A DNA stretch of 64,000 bases, taken from positions 62,001 to 126,000 of the forward strand of contig NZ_FXUG01000002.1 of the NCBI RefSeq assembly GCF_900182915.1, in the 5' to 3' direction. This document shows positions 57,261-64,000 of the stretch, piece after piece. The number at the start of each line of letters is the position of its first letter. Position 1 is the stretch's first letter. Both the position numbers and the translations under genes were made by a program. Source of the stretch: Neorhodopirellula lusitana (GTDB lineage: Bacteria > Planctomycetota > Planctomycetia > Pirellulales > Pirellulaceae). The notes beneath the pieces are model-generated. The model saw only the letters and a program-made list of their open reading frames with translations. It was not told where the DNA came from and searched no databases.

Positions 57261-57650
57261 CTACTCGGATGGCAGGAATCGAGATTGAACGCACGCCATT
57301 AAGCTTTCCAGATGCGGTTCAGCAATGGCGTAGTAGACGCGGCGTCCTTCCCGTTCGCTGTTCAGGAAACCGCACCGCTGCAGCAGTCGCAAATGTTCGG
57401 ACCCAACGTTGTCAGGGATCTCGCAATCAGCGGCGAGTTCACCGACGGTATAGCGTCCATGTAACAACATCTGAACGATTCGAAGGCGAACCGGATGAGC
57501 GAGCGTCTTCAAACACTCGGCTGCTTCAGCGAAGTCACGCACGGTCCCAGACGGTTTGTCGGAAACCGAGTTTTTGCTTGTACTAGACGCTTTGGCCGGT
57601 TTTTTGGGGGCTTTGGACGTGCGGTTTTTGGGAGCGGGTTGATTCGCCAT
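57261..57650 (-). CDS. ArsR-family transcriptional regulator
   Basis: A winged-helix regulator of 129 residues. A Lys/Ser-rich N-terminal tail (about 1-35) precedes the domain: LAHPVRLRIVQML, the recognition region GELAADCEIPDNVGSEHL and the wing EGRRVYYAI. Cys46, Cys76, Cys93 and Cys120 are present and could sense persulfide or metal, but the arsenic-type CxC motif is missing. GGAG lies seven bases before the ATG. As the first gene of the sulfur set, it probably represses its own operon. An 8-bp inverted repeat at 57719-57726/57747-57754 is a weak operator candidate. Confidence 0.9.
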   Translation of the reverse strand: MANQPAPKNRTSKAPKKPAKASSTSKNSVSDKPSGTVRDFAEAAECLKTLAHPVRLRIVQMLLHGRYTVGELAADCEIPDNVGSEHLRLLQRCGFLNSEREGRRVYYAIAEPHLESLMACVQSRFLPSE

Positions 57651-57882
57651 GTGTGTCTCCAGGGAAGGTTCTTCTGTTTTATGTCGTGATGTTGCGAGGT
57701 GTCAAGGTGTGTTGTTCGATTCAATCCTGACATTGGTTGTTGCCGTGATTGAATGCTGGTTTCGGGCAAATGTGTTTTGCCGTATTGGATCTTGCTAGAA
57801 ATCCGGATCCAAGATCTTTCACAAGATCCCATACGCCGCGGGTGAAACGCGGGGAAGAATGACAATGCGTCTGCCAGCTTTC

Positions 57883-59301
57883 CTAAGGATTGGAAGCGTT
57901 TGCAGTGGTTGACGCGGTCGGGACAGCAGCTTGGGAATCGTTGCTGGGCGGTATCGTTTCGATGGCCGGTTTCGCTCTCATGAACGTGCACTTTTCAACA
58001 TCCACTGCTTTCAGCTGCTCTGTGGTGACCGGAAGCCATAATGATGTGGACGGGATATAGGTGATCACGAGAAGAGCGAGGACCATTGAACCAAAGAACG
58101 GGAGCATCGTCTTGGTGACCTTGGCAATGGTGGTCTTCCCGACTCCGCAGCCGATAAACAGACAGGTTCCGACCGGCGGTGTGCACAGCCCAATGCAAAG
58201 GTTGGCGATCATCATGATGCCAAAGTGAACAGGGTGCATGCCCAGTTTTTCGACCACGGGCAAAAAAATGGGCGTGAAGATCAGCACCGCTGGGGTCATG
58301 TCCATGAACGTTCCCACGCAAAGCAACAGCACATTGATCGTCAACAGAATAATGATCGGGTTGTCGGATAAACCCAGCAACGCGGCACTGACGGTTTGCG
58401 GGATGTTGGCCATCGTCATGATCCAGCTCATCCCGGAACTGGCACCGATCAAGAGCATCACAATGGCGGTGGTGATGCCAGTTTGCAGCAGCAGTTCCGG
58501 CATGTCGGAAAGTTTGATCTCTCGGTAAATCACGACGGAGAGCAGAAGCGCATAGACCACCGCAATGGCGGCGGCTTCGGTAGCCGTGAACACGCCCGAC
58601 AAGATGCCACCAATCACGATGACAATCAAAAACAGGCTCAGAAAGGCTCTCTTGAAGCTGACCAGAATTTGGAGCAGCGACGAACGGGGTTCGCGTGGGT
58701 AGTTGTTCTTCAGTGCGAACGCGCCGCACACCAGCATGATGAAGAGACCGGTAATCAAGCCGGGAAGAACGCCAGCCATGAACATGGCCGCGATGGAGAC
58801 CGAACCCGCGGCGACCGAATACACGATCATGATATTGCTAGGTGGGATCAGCAGCCCGGTGGTGGCGGCCGTCGTGGTGACGGCAACGTTGAATTCGCGG
58901 TTGTACCCTTTGCGGTTCATCTCGGGGATCATGAACCCGCCGACGGACGAAACCGCCGCCGCAGCCGAACCGGAGATCGACCCGAACAGCATGCATGTCA
59001 GTGTGTTGACGTACGCCAAGCCGCCCGGCAAAAAGCCGACCAGGGTGGCGGCAAAATCAATCAAGCGGCTGGCCATTCCGCCGCGACCCATCAGGTGCCC
59101 CGAGAGAATGAAAAACGGGATGGCTAACAGTGCAAAACTGTTGACCCCGTTGGCCATGTTCGACGCAACCACCACGGTCGGGTCGGAACCATCGGCAAGG
59201 ATCGCGATGAACGTGGACAGAGCAATGGCGACGGCGATCGGCACATCCATGACCAACAGGATGACGAACGCAATTACCAGTATCAGAGCAATGGTTCCCA
59301 T
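57883..59301 (-). CDS. dctM: TRAP transporter large permease (DctM)
   Basis: A 472-residue membrane subunit with about twelve helices that couples substrate uptake to an ion gradient. TRAP-M signatures are present: ILSGHLMGRGG, the GSISGSAAAAVSS segment and PPSNIMIVYSV. The last 45 residues form a hydrophilic tail beyond the usual end. Its ATG overlaps the dctQ stop as TGATG. Confidence 0.94.
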   Translation of the reverse strand: MGTIALILVIAFVILLVMDVPIAVAIALSTFIAILADGSDPTVVVASNMANGVNSFALLAIPFFILSGHLMGRGGMASRLIDFAATLVGFLPGGLAYVNTLTCMLFGSISGSAAAAVSSVGGFMIPEMNRKGYNREFNVAVTTTAATTGLLIPPSNIMIVYSVAAGSVSIAAMFMAGVLPGLITGLFIMLVCGAFALKNNYPREPRSSLLQILVSFKRAFLSLFLIVIVIGGILSGVFTATEAAAIAVVYALLLSVVIYREIKLSDMPELLLQTGITTAIVMLLIGASSGMSWIMTMANIPQTVSAALLGLSDNPIIILLTINVLLLCVGTFMDMTPAVLIFTPIFLPVVEKLGMHPVHFGIMMIANLCIGLCTPPVGTCLFIGCGVGKTTIAKVTKTMLPFFGSMVLALLVITYIPSTSLWLPVTTEQLKAVDVEKCTFMRAKPAIETIPPSNDSQAAVPTASTTANASNP

Positions 59302-59831
59302 CAGTCCATGCCCTCGGCTGCGGAAGAATCGTTGGAGCGGTTTGCTGGTGTTGAGATGGTTTCAATCAAATTGTCGACGGTGTACAGCACCATGAAGAAT
59401 CCGGACAGTGGCAACGCGAGATAGACGTAGCCCATCTTCCAGCCCAACGCAGGTGTGACTTGTTCCATCGCGAGCGTGTCACCGACCAGGCGACAGCCGC
59501 CATATAGAAAAATGGCCCCAGCGAAAAACAGCACGATGAGGTCCCCGACGATTGCCATTAGTTTTCGTGCATCGGGATGAAACTTGCTGACGAAGTAATC
59601 GACGCCCAAATGGCCTTTCGTGCCGAACGCGACCGCTCCACCTAGCAACGAAACCCATACAAGGAGGTAGCGAGCGAGTTCCTCGGTCCAGTTCGCTTGT
59701 TGGCCCATGGCATAGCGAGTGAACACCCCCCACACCACGTCGAGGACCAACAGGGCGACGGCGATGATCAAGACCACTTCAAGCAGTTTGGTCATCATCG
59801 TTTTGAGCTTGGATACAGCCTGTCGCATCAC
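59301..59831 (-). CDS. dctQ: TRAP transporter small permease (DctQ)
   Basis: A 176-residue subunit with four membrane helices, typical of DctQ. The family motif NWTEELARYLLVW is at residues about 43-55, followed by GTKGHLGVDYF. It overlaps dctP by four bases (ATGA) and dctM by one, so the three are translationally coupled. Confidence 0.93.
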   Translation of the reverse strand: MMRQAVSKLKTMMTKLLEVVLIIAVALLVLDVVWGVFTRYAMGQQANWTEELARYLLVWVSLLGGAVAFGTKGHLGVDYFVSKFHPDARKLMAIVGDLIVLFFAGAIFLYGGCRLVGDTLAMEQVTPALGWKMGYVYLALPLSGFFMVLYTVDNLIETISTPANRSNDSSAAEGMD

Positions 59832-60808
59832 TTCACCTCCGCGATTTGCAAAAGCAGTTTGTTGACCGACTCGTTTTCAACCGCTTGATGCATCGGGGCT
59901 ACTTTCTTAGCGAATGCTTCGGTGTCGACTTCGTAGATGGTCACGCCCTCGTCTTGTGCTTGCTGGGCGGCCTCGGCGGTCATGGTCTGCCAAAGCTCTC
60001 GTTGGTAGGTGGACGATTCGGTGGCAGCTTGTTGCACCCATTGCTGAGTCTGGGGATCGAGGCGGTCCCAAACCTTGGTGCTGACCAGCAACATGTCAGG
60101 GATGCGGGTATGTCCATCGAGCGTGAAGTGCTTGCAAACCTCGTAATGCTTGTTGGTTGAAAAGCTAGGCAGGTTGTTTTCAGCTCCATCCACGGTGCCT
60201 TGCGCGAGTGCGGAATAGAGTTCACCCCAAGCAATCGGTGTGGGAGCCCCGCCCATGGCCTTCACCATCTCGATCGCGGTTGGGCTATTCATCACACGAA
60301 CCTTTAAACCCTTCAAATCGTCGGGTGTGCGAATGGGAGCGTTCTTGGTGTAGAAGTGTCGGCTGCCAGCGTCGTAATAGCACAAACCACGCAGGAACTT
60401 GTCTTTGCCGCCTTGTAAAAGACGGTTGCCGATTTCGCCGTCGATGACGGACCAATAATGTTCGTCGTTGCGGAAGACGTAGGGGTAGCTGAAAACGGAC
60501 ATCGACGGAATGAAGTTTTCCATTGCCGCGGCGGACGTTTTCGTCATCGCAAGCGAGCCGTTTTGCAGTTGCTCAATGCACTGGGTTTCGGAGCCCAGGA
60601 CAGCACTGGGGTAAATGTCAATGGAGACCGTGCCGCCGGAAAGTTCTTCCAAGCGTTCTTTCATTCTCTCCATGGCTTGATGGACCGGGTGCCCGGTGTC
60701 CAGCCCGTGTCCGAGTTTGAGCACGAGCTGGCCTCCGCCTTGGACGCTCGTCTTTTGGGACCGGATGAAGAGGGCAAATGCGGCGGTGGCAATCAAGCAA
60801 CCGATCAA
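59828..60808 (-). CDS. dctP: TRAP transporter substrate-binding protein (DctP)
   Basis: A periplasmic binding protein for an organic acid. The N-terminal helix (IGCLIATAAFALFI) is a signal or anchor. LKLGHGLDTGHPVHQAM, the family segment KGLKVRVMNSPTAIEMVKAMGGAPTPI with the carboxylate-binding Arg, and GTVDGAENNLPSF are diagnostic. The annotated start is TTG 60808. The open frame continues upstream, and a good AGGAG (60856-60852) sits seven bases before a GTT codon at 60844, which would give a fuller signal peptide (SKSISIFVAG). The true start is therefore uncertain. The ligand is unknown. Confidence 0.9.
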   Translation of the reverse strand: MIGCLIATAAFALFIRSQKTSVQGGGQLVLKLGHGLDTGHPVHQAMERMKERLEELSGGTVSIDIYPSAVLGSETQCIEQLQNGSLAMTKTSAAAMENFIPSMSVFSYPYVFRNDEHYWSVIDGEIGNRLLQGGKDKFLRGLCYYDAGSRHFYTKNAPIRTPDDLKGLKVRVMNSPTAIEMVKAMGGAPTPIAWGELYSALAQGTVDGAENNLPSFSTNKHYEVCKHFTLDGHTRIPDMLLVSTKVWDRLDPQTQQWVQQAATESSTYQRELWQTMTAEAAQQAQDEGVTIYEVDTEAFAKKVAPMHQAVENESVNKLLLQIAEVK

Positions 60809-61319
60809 GAGTCCTGCTACGAATATCGAAATGGACTTACTAACGGGTCTGCTCCTGAAAAGCTGCGTTGGCAGTAGGTATCTTCTTTACCCAGGTTGCC
60901 GAGATCGATCAGGCCGAAACGACGCCCGACCCGAACTGCCACGGTGAAATGGCATCGTGTTCCATCCAATCGGCACACGATTGACTTGCGGTGATGGGGG
61001 CGTTGAAAAGACGAGTTCGTTGCCAAGCCAGGCACCGGGGATCGTTTGGGCCAACCATTCGTTTGAGCTGGCAATCTACTCTCGCTGACGGGAAGGTCAG
61101 CTACTTCATTAGGGCGTCGAACTGGCCAATTTGGACTTCGCAGATTGAACTTAGCTGTGAAAAGTTGCCAGCGAGCAAATTTGCCAGCGAGAAAAGCTGC
61201 TGTTGGATCAGTCGGCCAAACTTTTCGGCACGTGTCAGCGAAGAGTCACCCGGAAAACGCTTGCCATTGGCCTTCCCGAACCCAAGCCCGGGAAGGCGTC
61301 GGCGTAGTCGGTCTCGCTT
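60809..61319. other. Intergenic region upstream of the TRAP operon
   Basis: About 510 bases. Near the glgC end lies a 9-bp inverted repeat GCCTTCCCG/CGGGAAGGC (61270-61278/61289-61297) that could terminate glgC, although no T-run follows. The rest holds the leader of dctP and no recognisable gene. Confidence 0.5.
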
Positions 61320-62633
61320 TCAGCTTTTGTGATCGTTGGCGATTTGGCCATCCTTGATCACGATGCTGATACCGTCTCGGATTTGCAGGTCGGTGTCTTC
61401 ACCTTCGTGATCCGTGCCCGCGGAGTTGGTGATGGTCACGTTGGTCCCGATGCGACAGTTCTTGTCCAGGATCGCGCCGCTGATGTGACTGCCCGAGCCG
61501 ACGCCTAGCGGCAATCGACCGTCGCGTTCGGTGCCTCGCATCTCGATGAAGTCGGCACCCATCACGACGCTATCCTTGATGGTAACGTTGTCGCCAATGA
61601 CGGTGCGCAGTCCGATAACGCTGTTTTCAATTGTGACGTTGTCGCCGATGCTGCAACCGTCCGCGATCAGGCTTCCCTTGACGGTGGTTTCGCCCATGAT
61701 CGTTGGCGGCAAGAAGCGAGGGCGGCTGTAGATCGGAGCGTGGCGATTGCGAATGTCGAATGGAGGGTTCTTTCCGGCCAGCGACAGGTTGGCTTCATAG
61801 AAGCTGCGAATGGTTCCGATGTCTTCCCAATAGCCATCGAACAGGTGCAGTTGCACTTTGTGAGTGTTAATCGCTTCGGGAAAGACCTCTTTGCCGAAGT
61901 CGCTGTGCAGGCTGTTTTCGAGTAGCTCGACCATCAGGTCTTTGTCGAAGATATACAGACCCATGCTTGCCAATAGGTCACGACCTTGGCTGGGGATGCC
62001 GCGGGCATCAATCCAGCTGGGGTCCATTCGCACGGGTGCGATTTCTTCTTCGGTTTGTGGCTTTTCAACGAACCCACGGACCTGGCCGTTTTCATCGACC
62101 TGCATGATGCCCAGTGCCGAAGCGTCTTTGCGAGTGACGGGGATTCCCGCGATCGTTGCCGCGGCACCGGATTCGATGTGCGTCTTCATCATTTCGCGGA
62201 AGTCCATCCGGTACAGTTGGTCACCCGACAGAATCAAGACGTGTTTGATCCAGCTTTCACGCAAGTGAACAAGGTTCTTGCGGACGGCGTCGGCGGTGCC
62301 TTGGTACCAGTCTTCGCCAGAGTTGACGGTTTGTTGGGCCGCAAGCAGTTCGACGAAGCCACCACTGAAGTGATCGAACGTGTAAGTTTGTCGCAGGTGG
62401 CGGTGCAGGCTTTCAGATAGAAACTGTGTCAGGACGTAGGCCTTGTTCAGGCCGCTGTTGATGCAGTTACTGATCGGGATGTCGATCAATCGATACTTCG
62501 CCGCCAGAGGGACTGCCGGTTTGGCGCGGATTTTCGTCAGGGGGAAAAGCCGAGTACCGCGTCCGCCACCCAAGATCAAGGCGATTGTGCTGCTCAGGTC
62601 GGTGCTGCTGGTTTCAGGTTTGTTGGCGCTCAT
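61320..62633 (-). CDS. glgC: Glucose-1-phosphate adenylyltransferase
   Basis: Makes ADP-glucose for glycogen synthesis. The N-terminal nucleotidyltransferase domain has ALILGGGRGTRLFPLT, the signature PAVPLAAKYRLIDIP with the effector-type Lys, and HVLILSGDQLYRMDF. The C-terminal left-handed beta-helix shows hexapeptide repeats (ADGCSIGDNVTIENSVI). The protein has 437 residues, as expected for this type, which is closer to cyanobacterial than to enteric enzymes. It follows the FNR-like gene after 45 bases. Confidence 0.96.
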   Translation of the reverse strand: MSANKPETSSTDLSSTIALILGGGRGTRLFPLTKIRAKPAVPLAAKYRLIDIPISNCINSGLNKAYVLTQFLSESLHRHLRQTYTFDHFSGGFVELLAAQQTVNSGEDWYQGTADAVRKNLVHLRESWIKHVLILSGDQLYRMDFREMMKTHIESGAAATIAGIPVTRKDASALGIMQVDENGQVRGFVEKPQTEEEIAPVRMDPSWIDARGIPSQGRDLLASMGLYIFDKDLMVELLENSLHSDFGKEVFPEAINTHKVQLHLFDGYWEDIGTIRSFYEANLSLAGKNPPFDIRNRHAPIYSRPRFLPPTIMGETTVKGSLIADGCSIGDNVTIENSVIGLRTVIGDNVTIKDSVVMGADFIEMRGTERDGRLPLGVGSGSHISGAILDKNCRIGTNVTITNSAGTDHEGEDTDLQIRDGISIVIKDGQIANDHKS

Positions 62634-62678
62634 GTGGGAAATATCCAGTGCGGGGATGGCGGTGTCGGGAATCTGCGG

Positions 62679-63821
62679 CTACCAATATTTTTCAAAGCGG
62701 ATCGTACCCGCTTGATGTTCAGTTACATCGTCACGGAATCCGGCTTGTCTTAGTATTGGTAGCATACCAGGATTTTCAGGTGTCGCGGTCCCGACGGGGA
62801 CGTAACCGATCATGTCTGGGTTGCCACACAAGAATACATGTGTGTTCGTCGGGGATAGGTCGACCTTAGCGAGCTCGGCGAGCCTGCCGCTGGTGAACAT
62901 GGACTGCAGGTATTGCTTTCCAACGAACCCAGGATGATCAGTTTGAACATTCTCGGGCTCGCGCGTTGTGAGCGGCAGGTACAGGTAATTCGGAAACCGG
63001 TTCATCAGGATTTCATGTTCACGCTGGTACGCCGAGTCCCGTAGATATCGGATGCTGGTGGCTACCACGATTCGTCCACGATGGCCCAGGGATAGAAGTT
63101 TGGTCGCCATCGCGTTGTGGGGGGCTTCGCCAGTGCCAGTGCCCAAGAACAGCATCGTGTCGTCAGGATCAAAATGGCCCAAGACGTATTTGCCTGTGAT
63201 TTTGCGTTCAAGGACGAGCCGGTCGCCAGCGTTTTTTCCGAAAAGTCGAGGCGTTAGCGCTGGCGGCTTGCTGACCGCGGTCGCTCCCTGGCGGACGAGT
63301 GTGATGTAGAACTCCAGGTAATCGATCTGATCGACGGGAACCAATTCGCTGTCTTCGGTGGGCCCATTGTTGATCAGTCCATTACCGTTGGGCCCGTTGG
63401 TAGGTCCATCGTTGGTCAGCATGGGGCAGGAAATCGAGTAGGCCCGGCGGACGAGCTTACGGATTTTCTTGGCGGGGACGTCTTCGGGTTGGGTTCCTTT
63501 TAAGCGAGGTTCCCAGTTCCCCAGTCCGATTGCGACATACTGCCCCGGCTCAAACGGCGGGATCGGGTTGTCCGGGCGGATCCGAAATTTGGCCAGGTCT
63601 TCGGTGGTGTCGATTCGTTCGATGATGGTCGCGTTGTAAAACTTCTCACGCAGTTGCTGGCATTCGGCGGAGTCGGGCAGTTCGTAGGTTCCGAGCGTTG
63701 GCGGGGCTTCGGTCTGTCCGGCAGGTTCGGGAACCCGGGGTGAATCCTTTGCCGCTGACTTCGGTGTCGAATCGGGCTCGGGTTGGGGAAGACTCACGGA
63801 TTTCGTCCTTTTGCGATTCAT
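62679..63821 (-). CDS. Ferredoxin-NADP reductase-like flavoprotein
   Basis: A 380-residue FNR-fold flavoprotein. A Pro/Ser-rich N-terminal tail (about 1-50) precedes the FAD domain with FEPGQYVAIGLG and the FAD-binding RRAYSISCP. The NADP domain has LFLGTGTGEAPH and, near the C-terminus, THVFLCGNPDMIG. An Asn/Gly-rich insertion (TNGPNGNGLINNG) breaks the FAD domain. It ends in an aromatic residue (EKYW), as in bacterial Fpr-type enzymes. Likely moves electrons between NADPH and ferredoxin or flavodoxin; no partner is adjacent. Confidence 0.88.
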   Translation of the reverse strand: MNRKRTKSVSLPQPEPDSTPKSAAKDSPRVPEPAGQTEAPPTLGTYELPDSAECQQLREKFYNATIIERIDTTEDLAKFRIRPDNPIPPFEPGQYVAIGLGNWEPRLKGTQPEDVPAKKIRKLVRRAYSISCPMLTNDGPTNGPNGNGLINNGPTEDSELVPVDQIDYLEFYITLVRQGATAVSKPPALTPRLFGKNAGDRLVLERKITGKYVLGHFDPDDTMLFLGTGTGEAPHNAMATKLLSLGHRGRIVVATSIRYLRDSAYQREHEILMNRFPNYLYLPLTTREPENVQTDHPGFVGKQYLQSMFTSGRLAELAKVDLSPTNTHVFLCGNPDMIGYVPVGTATPENPGMLPILRQAGFRDDVTEHQAGTIRFEKYW

Positions 63822-64000
63822 CGGCGTGGGTGAAGCGAGGTGACTCCTACTATACTGGACCGATACGTTGAGCGGGGTTCCGGTTCCGCATCGATGCGAC
63901 CCGAAGCTGTCGAGATCGCCCTACTGGCCGACTGGGGTGTTGAGCTGGGGTGGTGGGCAAACCCAGTTTGATGATCGCCGCAGTTGGACGATTGCCGCCG
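63822..64000. other. Upstream region at window end
   Basis: Promoter region of the FNR-like gene. A short plus-strand reading (MRPEAVEIALL, from about 63895) has a stop within 25 codons and is unlikely to be a gene. No other signal is visible. Confidence 0.4.

Noticed and set aside
58396-59395. Plus-strand frames over dctM
   Set aside because: They are antisense to a clear TRAP permease with intact motifs and overlapping neighbours.
1-64000. Prophage, transposon, toxin-antitoxin or CRISPR system
   Set aside because: No integrase, transposase, phage structural, Cas or toxin-antitoxin protein pattern is seen, and no regular direct-repeat array is present.

Overview
The window looks like chromosomal DNA of a planctomycete, most likely a Rhodopirellula-like member of the Pirellulaceae. 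The evidence is a BBP7-type outer-membrane beta-barrel protein with a cysteine-rich segment, several proteins of planctomycete character (the leader-type protein at 39533-42160, the small acidic membrane protein at 17728-17973, the PGPRA protein at 18226-18570), moderate GC content, loosely packed genes and many weak Shine-Dalgarno sites. The lineage call is inferred from gene content, because no rRNA is present. I see no prophage, insertion sequence or CRISPR array.

Layout. 1-9 kb: M14 carboxypeptidase, RluA-type pseudouridine synthase, glycine-rich RRM protein, DUF2780 protein, Ser/Thr kinase behind an aldose-epimerase-like gene, and a DUF4173 membrane protein. 9-17.7 kb (minus strand): HD-GYP protein, a six-helix membrane protein, a chorismate-lyase-like protein, a DUF116/polyprenyl-diphosphate synthase fusion, a squalene-hopene-cyclase-like protein and GluQRS, packed like an operon. 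17.7-25 kb: two small planctomycete proteins, a giant MMPL/RND transporter and the BBP7 protein. 25-29 kb: GT39-like glycosyltransferase, GNAT-nitrilase fusion and M42-like peptidase, overlapping. 29-38 kb: MetH, fuconolactonase-like hydrolase, PdxJ, EboE, a CinA with a degenerate amidase domain, and MoaE/MoaD. 38-51.4 kb: SMP-30 lactonase, an anti-sigma-like membrane protein, PurM, prepilin peptidase, a Tat-exported sugar isomerase-like protein, an EF-hand protein, ThrS and a slipin.

The last part (51.8-64 kb, nearly all minus strand) holds a degenerate tRNA-like element, an HD hydrolase, a methyltransferase-like protein and a KptA N-terminal domain on its own. These are followed by a sulfur/redox set (ArsR regulator, rhodanese-DUF2892, CoA-disulfide-reductase-rhodanese, SelD-type flavoprotein), a complete DctPQM TRAP transporter, GlgC and a ferredoxin-NADP reductase-like protein.

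Three units look like coherent systems: (i) the isoprenoid cluster at 10.5-17.7 kb, whose enzymes predict a cyclised polyprenyl product of unknown structure, possibly with a chorismate-derived aromatic; (ii) the ArsR-controlled persulfide/CoA-redox set at 53.8-57.7 kb; (iii) the eboE-pdxJ pair, where EboE stands apart from the rest of the ebo metabolite-traffic genes. A pair of inverted, diverged, hairpin-containing repeats (1199-1329 and 33871-33994) is the clearest non-coding signal.
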